From assembly GCA_033762315.1 (NCBI GenBank), contig JANRLS010000271.1, forward strand, positions 14,331-78,330: a stretch of 64,000 nt of DNA, written 5' to 3'. Below, one piece after another: positions 1-7,893 of this stretch. How positions within the stretch are numbered: the stretch's first letter is position 1; every line of letters begins with the position of its first letter. This DNA is from CAYLLN01 sp033762315. GTDB lineage: Bacteria > Planctomycetota > Planctomycetia > Pirellulales > Pirellulaceae. The notes under the pieces are model-generated. The model made no database searches. It was not told where the DNA came from and worked only from the letters and a program-made list of their open reading frames with translations. The position numbers and the translations under genes were made by a program.

Positions 1-146
1 GAATTGTACGACGGTTCGCCGCTTGCCAGCAACCCGAAGTCGCGGGTGCTAGCAGGGGGCTGTTGCTTGTGTCGCGCTCCGGGCGGGCGTACACTATGGC
101 TGCCCCCTCGACCGGATCGTCGCCTCTTCCCACGGGTGCTGCCGCC

Positions 147-536
147 ATGAAGCTCTCGATTGCGCGGGATGAAGCTGCCGCGGTTCGGGTCGATATCATC
201 GGACGGGTCACCCAGCAAGATTTGATCAGCCATCGCGATCCGCTTTACGACCTGCTTGGTCCCGAAGGGTATCGCCGGCAGGTGCGGCTGGATCTGAGCG
301 AGACGTCGTATCTCGATTCGAGCGGGGTCAGTTGGCTGCTGACTTGCCAGCGCCGCATTCGCGAGGCAGGGGGGCGACTGACACTGTGCCGGCCGCACCC
401 GGTTATCGCCAATGTCCTGCGCGTGCTGAAGCTGGAGGCGGTTTTCGAGGTGGATCACGCGCTCCCTCCGCCGCCCAGTCCCCAGCCAACCGCCGCGACG
501 GAGCCTCCAGTCGCCGCAACTGTGAATTCCGTGTAA
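147..536 (+). CDS. STAS-domain protein (anti-sigma factor antagonist type), first copy
   Basis: A 129-residue protein with one STAS domain followed by a Pro/Ala-rich tail of about 30 residues. The segment LDLSETSYLDSSGVSWLL holds the DSSGV motif; in SpoIIAA-type antagonists the Ser there is the phosphorylation site that switches partner binding. ATG at 147 is preferred over an in-frame start at 63 because the next gene, a clear paralogue, begins with the same MKLS and the residues added from 63 look unrelated. The second STAS gene begins about 100 bases downstream and a pilus/secretion-type ATPase follows, so the three are probably one operon. Family assignment is strong. The partner kinase, phosphatase or sigma factor is not in the window, so the actual signal is unknown. 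Confidence 0.85.
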   Translation: MKLSIARDEAAAVRVDIIGRVTQQDLISHRDPLYDLLGPEGYRRQVRLDLSETSYLDSSGVSWLLTCQRRIREAGGRLTLCRPHPVIANVLRVLKLEAVFEVDHALPPPPSPQPTAATEPPVAATVNSV

Positions 537-634
537 ATGCCGGTGGGTTCCTCCCCGCGCCGCTTGCCGCGCCGCTTCGCGACCAGTAGATTGCGACCGG
601 TTCGCGACGCCTCTATTCGCAACGGAATCGCCGC

Positions 635-964
635 ATGAAACTCTCGCTTGGCCCGAAAGACGACAGCGGTTGTGTCGTCTCGATTGCCGGCCCCGTCACG
701 CAAAAGACCACCGCCATGACCGCCGACGCCCTGGCGCAAATCGCCGGCAGCGACTGCTATGCCCGCAATATGACGCTCGATCTGAGCGAGGCGACGCTCC
801 TCGATTCGAGCGGCGTGAATTGGCTGCTCAAGTGTCATAAACAAGCGAAATCGTCGGGTGGCAAGCTGGTGCTGCGGCGGCCGGCTCCCATTGTCGTCAA
901 CGTGCTGAAGCTGCTGAAGCTCGACAGCGTGTTCGAGATCGACACCACCCCAGGAGTTGCCTGA
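635..964 (+). CDS. STAS-domain protein (anti-sigma factor antagonist type), second copy
   Basis: A 109-residue single STAS domain, paralogous to the protein just upstream: both start MKLS, share a GPVTQ/GRVTQ strand and contain LDSSGV followed by WLL. The Ser in DSSGV (near residue 62) is the expected phosphoacceptor in this family. The stop codon overlaps the start of the following ATPase gene by one base, so the two are almost certainly translated together. Two STAS paralogues next to an ATPase could act as a graded or two-input switch on that ATPase; this is inference from gene order. The general class (sigma regulation versus control of another process) cannot be decided from sequence. 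Confidence 0.87.
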   Translation: MKLSLGPKDDSGCVVSIAGPVTQKTTAMTADALAQIAGSDCYARNMTLDLSEATLLDSSGVNWLLKCHKQAKSSGGKLVLRRPAPIVVNVLKLLKLDSVFEIDTTPGVA

Positions 965-2193
965 TGAGCGACGAGCCGATCGATTTCAAGCCGGCCGACC
1001 TGACCGACCTCGATCCCCAAGCGGCCACGGCAGCGGTGGTGCGCCAAGCGGCCGAAATGCGGGCCAGCGATTTGTTCCTGCTGACCGACGAAGGCTCGTG
1101 CAAAATCGCCATGCGCAACATGGGGAACATCGAGCAGATCGCCGCCGTCTCGAAAGAGCAAGGCAAGCATCTCATCAACTTCTTCAAGACGATGGGCGGA
1201 ATGGACCTGGCCGAGCGCCGCCGCCCGCAAGAGGGTCGGTGGATCGTCGAACTCGAAGGGGGCCGGATCGATCTGCGGCTCAACATCATTCCCACGATCT
1301 ATGGCGAAGACCTCGCCGCCCGCATCCTCGACCGCAAGCAAGGGCTGCGAACCATCGATAGCCTCGGCCTCTCGCGGCACGACTACAACAAAATCACCGG
1401 CCTCTTGGCCAGCCCCAGCGGGTTGATTCTCGTCACCGGACCGACCGGCACCGGCAAAACCACCACGCTCTATGCCTGCATCCAGCACCTGCATAGCGGC
1501 ACGCGCAAGATCAACACCATCGAAGACCCGATCGAGTATGCCGTTGCCGGCGTGCGACAATCGCAGGTCAATTCACGGCTGGGGGTCGATTTTCCCGAGC
1601 TGCTGCGGAACATTTTGCGGCAAGCGCCCGATGTCATCATGATCGGCGAAATTCGGGACGAAGACACCGCCTCGACCGCGGTGCGGGCCGCCAACAGCGG
1701 GCATCTCGTGCTCGCGACGCTGCACGCCCCGGTTGCCGCCGGCGCAATCCAAAGCATGCGGGCCTTGGGAACGAATCCCTATTTCCTCAGCAGTTGCCTC
1801 TTGGGGGTCATTGCCCAACGGCTCGTCCGCATGCTGTGCCAAAACTGCCGGGCGGCCTACGACATCAGCGAATCGCCGCAAACCTTTGCCGACGTGCAAT
1901 CGCTCCTCGAGCCCGGCCTGGGCAAATTCATCTATGGCCCCAGCGGCTGCGAGCAATGTCGGCAGCAGGGCTATTTGGGCCGCGTCGGCGTCTTCGAGGT
2001 GATGACCTTCAACCGCCAACTCCGGCAGATGATTCTCGACCAGCGCCCCGCCGAGGAAATCCAGAAGGCCGCCATTGCCGCCGGCATGGTCGAGTTTCAT
2101 CGCGGCGCGATGCTCAAGGTGGCCCAGGGGATCACCAGCACCGAAGAAATGCTCAGCGAGCTTCCCGCCGAGTATTTGGGACTTGACGCCTGA
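964..2193 (+). CDS. Short PilB/GspE-family secretion or type IV pilus ATPase
   Basis: A 409-residue hexameric-type ATPase. Walker A is GPTGTGKT at residues 159-166, and the Walker B region VIMIGEIRDE lies near residue 223. Two CxxC pairs (C292/C295 and C329/C332) form the zinc site typical of GspE/PilB and usually absent from PilT. The protein is shorter than usual PilB/GspE (about 560) because the N-terminal MshEN-like domain is missing; only about 50 residues precede the N2-like region. It overlaps the upstream STAS gene by one base. No pilin, PilC or secretin gene is adjacent, so the machine it powers is encoded elsewhere or it has a separate role. The STAS neighbours suggest regulation by partner switching. 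Family certain, substrate unknown. Confidence 0.9.
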   Translation: MSDEPIDFKPADLTDLDPQAATAAVVRQAAEMRASDLFLLTDEGSCKIAMRNMGNIEQIAAVSKEQGKHLINFFKTMGGMDLAERRRPQEGRWIVELEGGRIDLRLNIIPTIYGEDLAARILDRKQGLRTIDSLGLSRHDYNKITGLLASPSGLILVTGPTGTGKTTTLYACIQHLHSGTRKINTIEDPIEYAVAGVRQSQVNSRLGVDFPELLRNILRQAPDVIMIGEIRDEDTASTAVRAANSGHLVLATLHAPVAAGAIQSMRALGTNPYFLSSCLLGVIAQRLVRMLCQNCRAAYDISESPQTFADVQSLLEPGLGKFIYGPSGCEQCRQQGYLGRVGVFEVMTFNRQLRQMILDQRPAEEIQKAAIAAGMVEFHRGAMLKVAQGITSTEEMLSELPAEYLGLDA

Positions 2194-2223
2194 GCGATCC
2201 GCCGTGCGTGGTAAGATTGGCTC

Positions 2224-4419
2224 ATGCGAAAGATGACCAGTGGCGGCGGTTGGCGGGCGATTTTCTACACGCTGAAGAAAAGTCGCCAAATGGGGGGCCT
2301 GTGGGGCTTTTGGAAAGCCATGCGCACCCGCAATGCCTGCAAAACCTGCGCTCTGGGCATGGGGGGGCAAAAAGGGGGAATGGTCAACGAGGCGGGGAGC
2401 TTTCCGGAGTTCTGCAAAAAGTCGCTGCAGGCGATGGCCTCCGACATGCAAGGGGCGATCAAGCCCGAATTTTGGAGCACCTATGCGGTGCCGCAATTGC
2501 AGGCTTTCTCGCCTTATGACCTTGAATCGTGCGGCCGGCTGGTGCAGCCCGTGGTGCTGGAGCAGGGGCAGGACTACTATCGCCCCATCACCTGGGAAGA
2601 CGCGACCGCCCGGATCGTGAACAAGCTCCAGTCGCTCTCCCCCGAGCAAACCTTTTGGTATTTCAGCGGACGCAGCAGCAACGAGGCGGGCTTTTCGCTG
2701 CAGCTTTTCGCCCGGCTCTTTGGCACGAACAACGTCAACAATTGCAGCTTCTATTGCCACCAGGCCAGTGGCGTCGGCCTGCAAACCTCGCTCGGCACCG
2801 GCACGGCGACCGTCACGCTCGAAGACCTGGAACATGCCGACCTCGTGTTTCTCATCGGCGGCAACCCGGCCAGCAACCACCCGCGACTGATGACCAGCTT
2901 GGCGCATGTCCGCAAGCGGCGGGGCGAGGTGATCGTCATCAACCCGGTGGTCGAGACGGGGCTCGTCAACTTCCGCGTGCCGAGCGATCCGTGGAGCCTG
3001 CTGTTTGGGACGAAAATCGCCACGCTCTATGTGCAGCCGCACATCGGCGGCGACCTGGCCCTGCTCGCGGGCATCGCCAAGCGGATCGACGAAATGGGGG
3101 CCCAGGACGAGGCGTTCCTCAAGTCGCACACCAATGGCCACCAGCAGTGGCTGGCCTATTTGCGGGCCTTGCCCTGGAGCGAAATCCGCGAGAAATCGGG
3201 CGTATCGCAGGCTGAGATCGATCGAATTGCCGAGCGCTACGCCGCCGCGAAAAAGGTCGTTTTTAGCTGGACGATGGGGATCACCCACCACGCCCACGGC
3301 GTCGCCAATGTGCAGGCCATCGCCAATCTCGCCCTGATGCGGGGCATGGTCGGCCGCCCCAATGCCGGCCTGATGCCGATTCGCGGCCACTCGAACGTGC
3401 AAGGGATCGGCAGCGTCGGGGTGACGCCGAAACTGAAGGACGCGGTCTTTCAGGCGCTGGAACGCGAGTTCGCCGTCCAGCTGCCGACGGCCCCCGGCCT
3501 CGACACGCTCGGCTGCATGGAAGAGGCACATGCCGGCAAGTTGAAGATGGGCTTTTGCCTCGGCGGCAACCTGTATGGCTCGAACCCCGATGCGACATAT
3601 GCCGGCCAGTCGCTGGCGCAGCTCGATACGATCGTCTATCTGAACACCACGCTCAACACGACGCACTCGTGTGGACTAGCCAAGGAAACGATCATTCTCC
3701 CCGTGCTGGCTCGCGACGAAGAGCCGCAGCCCACCACGCAGGAGTCGATGTTCAACTACATTCGCCTGTCGGATGGCGGCCCCGCTCGGCATGAGGGGCC
3801 GCGGAGCGAGGTGCAAGTGATCGCCGACATCGCCAGGCAGGTGCTCCCCAGCGGCCCGGTCGATTGGGGCGCGATGGCCGACACCGGCCGCGTCCGCGAG
3901 ACCATCGCCAAAGTCATTCCCGGCTTCGAGCAGCTAGCCACGATCAGTCAGACCAAGCAAGAGTTTCACATCCCCGGCCGCACGATTCACGAACCGCGCT
4001 TCCCCACCCCCGATGGCCGCGCGATCTTGCATTCGCACGAGCTCCCCGAGCTGCGCGGCGGGCCAAACGAACTGCGACTGATGACGGTGCGCAGCGAGGG
4101 GCAATTCAACACGGTCGTCTATGAGGAAGAGGACATCTATCGCCACCAGACGCGGCGGGATGTGATTTTGCTACATCCCGACGATGTCGCCCGCCTCGGC
4201 CTCGTCGAAAACCAGCGCGTCACCATCAGCAATGAAACGGGCCGCATGGATGGGATCCTCGTTCGTCCCTTCGACCAGATTCGCCCCGGCAACGCCCTGA
4301 TGTACTATCCCGAAGCCAACGTCCTCGTCCCCCGCACCGCCGATCCGCAATCGAAAACGCCCGCCTTCAAGAGCATCCTGGTGACCATCTCGGCCGGAAT
4401 TCCCGTCGCTGCCGGTTAG
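2224..4419 (+). CDS. FdhF/YdeP-family molybdopterin oxidoreductase
   Basis: A 731-residue cytoplasmic molybdenum enzyme (no signal peptide), close in length to E. coli YdeP. The N-terminus has KTCALGMGGQ with Cys typical of the reduced iron-sulfur region of this family. C178 in YCHQASGVGL aligns with the Mo-ligating Sec/Cys of formate dehydrogenase H. The C-terminal third (from about residue 615) is a molybdopterin-dinucleotide-binding domain with SEGQFNT and HPDD. It catalyses a two-electron oxidation or reduction; YdeP is linked to acid resistance, but the substrate is not established in this family. It lies 30 bases after the ATPase gene. MoeA, which inserts Mo into the cofactor, is encoded at 27-28 kb on the other strand. 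No FdhD or formate hydrogenlyase subunits are nearby. Confidence 0.88.
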   Translation: MRKMTSGGGWRAIFYTLKKSRQMGGLWGFWKAMRTRNACKTCALGMGGQKGGMVNEAGSFPEFCKKSLQAMASDMQGAIKPEFWSTYAVPQLQAFSPYDLESCGRLVQPVVLEQGQDYYRPITWEDATARIVNKLQSLSPEQTFWYFSGRSSNEAGFSLQLFARLFGTNNVNNCSFYCHQASGVGLQTSLGTGTATVTLEDLEHADLVFLIGGNPASNHPRLMTSLAHVRKRRGEVIVINPVVETGLVNFRVPSDPWSLLFGTKIATLYVQPHIGGDLALLAGIAKRIDEMGAQDEAFLKSHTNGHQQWLAYLRALPWSEIREKSGVSQAEIDRIAERYAAAKKVVFSWTMGITHHAHGVANVQAIANLALMRGMVGRPNAGLMPIRGHSNVQGIGSVGVTPKLKDAVFQALEREFAVQLPTAPGLDTLGCMEEAHAGKLKMGFCLGGNLYGSNPDATYAGQSLAQLDTIVYLNTTLNTTHSCGLAKETIILPVLARDEEPQPTTQESMFNYIRLSDGGPARHEGPRSEVQVIADIARQVLPSGPVDWGAMADTGRVRETIAKVIPGFEQLATISQTKQEFHIPGRTIHEPRFPTPDGRAILHSHELPELRGGPNELRLMTVRSEGQFNTVVYEEEDIYRHQTRRDVILLHPDDVARLGLVENQRVTISNETGRMDGILVRPFDQIRPGNALMYYPEANVLVPRTADPQSKTPAFKSILVTISAGIPVAAG

Positions 4420-4463
4420 GCGGGTTTTGCGAGACTTGCGGACGCCAATCGGTCCCCCAAATT

Positions 4464-6239
4464 TTGCGCCGCGGCAACCTATGGTTTCTCATGGGTTGCA
4501 TTCTCGCTTTGCTGTCGCTCTCGGCCCTTGATGCCGATGTGGTCGTTGTCCTCGGCGTGCAATGCCCGCTGGCGGGGCTCTATGCCGAGCGATTGAACGA
4601 GCTGGCCGAGCGCTATCCGGCGGTGCGGTTTCGGGCGGTCGATCCCTGTCCGCAAGATCGGCCAGAGCAAATCGCGGCCTTTGCCCGGCGGCTGTCGTTT
4701 CCGCTCGTTCGCGACGAAGCCGGCGAGGCCAGGCGACTGGGCGCGACGCGCTCCCCCGAAGTGTTCTTGCTCGTCGGCGGCAAAATCGCCTATTCCGGCC
4801 GGATCGACGACCAATATGCCCCCGGCACCAATCGCGCCGCGCCGACGCGCCGCGACCTGGAAGAGGCAATCCGCGAGGTTCTGGCCGGCAAGGGGGTATC
4901 CATTCCCCACGCCACCGCCACCGGCTGCAAGTTGAAGCTGGCGGCCGGCCAGCCGAGCGCGGATCCCTCGGTCACCTTTGCCGAGGTCGCCCCGATCTTG
5001 CACCGTCGCTGCGCCGCATGCCATCGGCCGGGGCAAATCGGGCCGTTTTCGCTGGTCACTTATCGCGACACCGTCGGCTGGACGCCGATGATGCGCGAGG
5101 TGATCGAAAACGGCCGCATGCCGCCGTGGCACGCCGATCCGAAGCATGGGACTTTCGCCAACGACCGCTCGCTCACCTCCGCCGAGAAACAGACGCTGCT
5201 GGCCTGGATCGATGCCGGCGCGCCGCGAGGAAACGCCGAGCCACCACCACCGACGTTTGCCGAAGGCTGGCGAATTCGTGCCGACCGCGTGCTGACGATG
5301 CCTCGCCCCTTTGCCGTCCCCGCCGAGGGAGTGCTCGATTATCAGGAGTTCGAGCTCGATCCCGGCTTTGCCGGCGATACTTGGATTCAAGCGGTCGAGA
5401 TTCGTCCTGGCAGCCCGGCGGTGGTGCATCACATCAATGTCTATCTGCGTCCCCCTGGCGGCGAGCGCGACACGGTCTATCTCAACAACGTCGGCGATCA
5501 TTACCTCGCGATGACCGTGCCGGGGAATACCGTCACCGATTGGCCGCCGGGAGTGGCCAAGGTCGTTCCCGCCGGCTGGAAGATCGTGCTGTCGGTCCAT
5601 TATCAGCCCAATGGCACGCCGCAACAGGATCAAAGCAGCCTCGCCCTCGCGCTCGCCGATCCGCGCACCGTCCGCCAGCAAGCGGCAACGCGATTGATCC
5701 TCGACGACGAGCTGCGCATTCCGCCGCGCGAGCAGACTACCGTCCGGCACGAGTGGACCACTGAGGACGACTTCACGCTGCTCGCTCTTTATCCGCACAT
5801 GCACCTGCGGGGCAAATCGATGCTGTTTGAGGCGATTGATGCGAGTGGCCGGGTCGAAATCCTGCTCGATGTGCCGCGCTACGACTTCGCCTGGCAGCAT
5901 CGCTATGTCCTCGCTGTGCCAAAGCCGCTGCCGCGGGGGACGACGCTCCGCTGCACGGCCGTTTATGACAACACGGCCGCCAATCCGAACAATCCCGATC
6001 CGTCGGCCACCGTGCGGGCGGGGCGGCAATCGACCGATGAGATGTTTCAGGCCGGTTTTGAGGTTGTCCGCACGGCCGAGAACCGCCTGGCCGCCGACTC
6101 TTCGGCGTGGCTTTCGACTCCCATCGTCCTGGCCGCCGTGTTGCTGCTGCTCCATTGGCGGGGCAAGCCGCGCTCGGTCGTGCCGCCCCCGTCGCGAGCC
6201 TTGCGCGGCCGCGGGTCCGAAGCGTCGCGCGGGCCGTGA
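4464..6239 (+). CDS. Secreted redoxin / cytochrome c / copper type II monooxygenase-like fusion
   Basis: A 591-residue multi-domain export protein. Residues 1-22 form a signal peptide. A thioredoxin-fold redoxin domain follows (C34 in VQCPLAGLY, C62), then a cytochrome c-like segment with CAACH at 183-187. A long region then resembles copper type II ascorbate-dependent monooxygenases, with VVHHINVY and YPHMHLRGK as likely copper ligands. A final membrane helix sits before a basic tail. The TTG start at 4464 gives the n-region RR before the hydrophobic stretch; ATG at 4491 is the alternative and would remove it. Proteins of this arrangement are common in planctomycetes but their substrate is unknown. 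Expected location is the periplasm, anchored by the C-terminal helix. Confidence 0.8.
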   Translation: MRRGNLWFLMGCILALLSLSALDADVVVVLGVQCPLAGLYAERLNELAERYPAVRFRAVDPCPQDRPEQIAAFARRLSFPLVRDEAGEARRLGATRSPEVFLLVGGKIAYSGRIDDQYAPGTNRAAPTRRDLEEAIREVLAGKGVSIPHATATGCKLKLAAGQPSADPSVTFAEVAPILHRRCAACHRPGQIGPFSLVTYRDTVGWTPMMREVIENGRMPPWHADPKHGTFANDRSLTSAEKQTLLAWIDAGAPRGNAEPPPPTFAEGWRIRADRVLTMPRPFAVPAEGVLDYQEFELDPGFAGDTWIQAVEIRPGSPAVVHHINVYLRPPGGERDTVYLNNVGDHYLAMTVPGNTVTDWPPGVAKVVPAGWKIVLSVHYQPNGTPQQDQSSLALALADPRTVRQQAATRLILDDELRIPPREQTTVRHEWTTEDDFTLLALYPHMHLRGKSMLFEAIDASGRVEILLDVPRYDFAWQHRYVLAVPKPLPRGTTLRCTAVYDNTAANPNNPDPSATVRAGRQSTDEMFQAGFEVVRTAENRLAADSSAWLSTPIVLAAVLLLLHWRGKPRSVVPPPSRALRGRGSEASRGP

Positions 6240-6311
6240 ACCTCGCCCGCCTCTCGCGGCACTCAAGGCTTGCGGCCCTCTCTTCGCCCCTGCCGCGAGG
6301 CGCAATTTCCG

Positions 6312-6340
6312 TTGCAAACATTGGACTTACGTTCGATAAT
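6312..6340 (+). promoter_or_regulatory. Sigma-70-like promoter for the prenyltransferase-repeat gene
   Basis: TTGCAA (6312-6317) and GATAAT (6335-6340) are separated by exactly 17 bases. They place a start of transcription near 6347 and a leader of about 34 bases before the ATG at 6381. GGAG at 6371-6374 serves as ribosome binding site. The promoter is read from sequence only. Confidence 0.55.
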
Positions 6341-6380
6341 GGGTTGTGCCGTCCGTCCCCCCAGCTCGCCGGAGATCGTC

Positions 6381-7433
6381 ATGCCGAGCGTTTTGAATCG
6401 TCGTCAGGCCCTGCAAACCTTGGGTGCCGCTGCTGGGGGGTTGGCCTTTTCGCAGAGGTTGCCGCGCCGGGCGGAGGCCGCCAAGAACGACCCCAAGACC
6501 GAGGCGGCCATCGAAAAAGGGCTGAAGTGGGTTGCCCGGACGCAGTCGTCCCTGGGCCACTGGACCGCCGGCGGCTACCCGGCCGCGATGACCGCCCTGG
6601 CCGGCACCGCCCTCATCGGCAGCGGCTCGACCACCGTGCAAGGCCCGTATGCCAAAAACATCCGCAAGGCGGTCGATTACCTGCTCGGCAAGCTCCGCAA
6701 CAACGGCCTCATCGGCGATCCGCAGTCCGATAATCGCTATACCTACGGCCACGGCTTCTCGATGCTCTTCCTGTCGCAGGTGCTGGGGGAAGAGGAAGAC
6801 GAAGAGCGCCGCGACGAGCTGATCGAGGCCCTTTCCAAGGCGTGCGATTTCAGCGGCAAGGCCCAAACTCCTTCCGGCGGCTGGGGCTATGTCAGCGCCA
6901 AGGACGGCAACAATTTCGACGAAGGTTCAACCACCATCACGCAAGTCCAAGGCCTCCGCGGCTGCCGCAATGGCGGAATCGTGGTGCCGGGCGAAGTGAT
7001 CGACCGGGCCAAGGACTACATCTACGGCTGCAAGAATCCCGATGGGGGCATCTCCTATAGCTCGCGGAATCGCGGCAGCTCGCGGCCGGCAATCACCGCC
7101 GCCGCCCTGGCCGCCCTTTACAACGCCGGCGACTACGACAGCAAGCACGTGCCCGACATGCTCGACTATTGCAAAAAGAACCTGCAAAACCTGAGCGAAG
7201 GGCCCAATTCGTTCGGCCACTGGCATTACACCTATCTCTACTACTCGCAAGTGATGTACCGCCAAGGAAATAAAGAGTGGGATCCCTTCCGCGACAAGCT
7301 CTACGCCCACATCACCAAAGACCAACAAGGGGACGGCAGTTGGTCCGGCAACATCGGCCCCATCTACGTCACCGCGTGCAACCTCATCATGCTGCAGCTC
7401 GATAAGGCGTTCCTGCCGATCTATCAGCGTTAA
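6381..7433 (+). CDS. Tat-exported prenyltransferase/squalene-oxidase repeat protein
   Basis: A 350-residue protein with a Tat-type signal (NRRQALQTLGAAAGG) and then alpha/alpha-toroid repeats of the prenyltransferase/squalene-hopene cyclase type: segments such as GLKWVARTQSSLGHW, ACDFSGKAQTPSGGWGY and DYIYGCKNPDGGISY each end in a QW-like Gly/aromatic motif. ATG 6381 is chosen because it follows GGAG with a 6-base gap and starts directly before the twin-arginine signal; an in-frame start at 6270 would add unrelated residues. There is no DxDD catalytic motif, so a structural or binding role is more likely than cyclisation. Such proteins are frequent in planctomycetes and are not characterised. 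Confidence 0.85.
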   Translation: MPSVLNRRQALQTLGAAAGGLAFSQRLPRRAEAAKNDPKTEAAIEKGLKWVARTQSSLGHWTAGGYPAAMTALAGTALIGSGSTTVQGPYAKNIRKAVDYLLGKLRNNGLIGDPQSDNRYTYGHGFSMLFLSQVLGEEEDEERRDELIEALSKACDFSGKAQTPSGGWGYVSAKDGNNFDEGSTTITQVQGLRGCRNGGIVVPGEVIDRAKDYIYGCKNPDGGISYSSRNRGSSRPAITAAALAALYNAGDYDSKHVPDMLDYCKKNLQNLSEGPNSFGHWHYTYLYYSQVMYRQGNKEWDPFRDKLYAHITKDQQGDGSWSGNIGPIYVTACNLIMLQLDKAFLPIYQR

Positions 7434-7893
7434 GCATTTCTCTCCCCTCTCTCCTTGGGGGAGAAGGGCCGGGGGTGATGGGCTGCTGGCGACGACCTCC
7501 TTTCCTCGTTCCCAAGGTCCCCTTGGGAACGCCAGTCCTGGAAGCTCCGCTTCCTGATTCGGTATCTGGTTTAACGGTAAGCCGCAGGCGACTGCGTCCT
7601 GAGGACGCCCCGACCGCAATTCGTCGCCTGATTCCCGACGATGAATTGGAGCGCTTGCTCGCCGTCCTGTCGCCCGTTCCGAATGCAAGAATTTGCCAGG
7701 TACATGGGCTGGCGCGGACTCCCACCACTTTTTCCCGCCGGGGGCTTGTCGATCCGGACCACTTTGTGCCATATTTCACAATCTTTCACGGCTGGCTGGC
7801 GTGCTGTCAGTGGATTAGCAGCACGCTTAGCAAGTGCCGAAAGCCTTGCGGGGCAAGACTTTCGGTACGGCAGCCGGGCCTGGGCGCGACACC
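7434..7893. repeat. Non-coding block with five inverted-repeat elements before nuoH
   Basis: This 460-base spacer holds no convincing gene. It contains: a CT-rich element with a TCTCC/GGAGA hairpin (7450-7464); an 11-base perfect stem CGTTCCCAAGG with a 3-base loop (7507-7531); GGAAGC/GCTTCC (7540-7554); GCGTGCTG/CAGCACGC with a 12-base loop (7799-7826); and a nested hairpin CCGAAAG-c-CTTGC / GCAAG-a-CTTTCGG (7837-7865). The different elements lie one after another as if a cluster of dispersed repeats had gathered here. A weak promoter-like pair, TTGTCG (7746) and CATATT (7770) with an 18-base gap, may serve nuoH. Confidence 0.6.

Noticed and set aside
1573..3666. A 697-residue minus-strand open frame across the ATPase and the molybdopterin oxidoreductase genes
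   Set aside because: Antisense to two certain genes, with low-information sequence rich in His, Arg and Gly; a shadow of high GC.
4479..6317. A 612-residue minus-strand open frame opposite the redoxin/heme/copper fusion
   Set aside because: The plus-strand frame has a signal peptide, CAACH and copper ligands; the minus frame has none.
7834..7893. GTG 7834 as the nuoH start
   Set aside because: It lies in the nested palindrome 7837-7865, and the added 20 residues are not part of NuoH.
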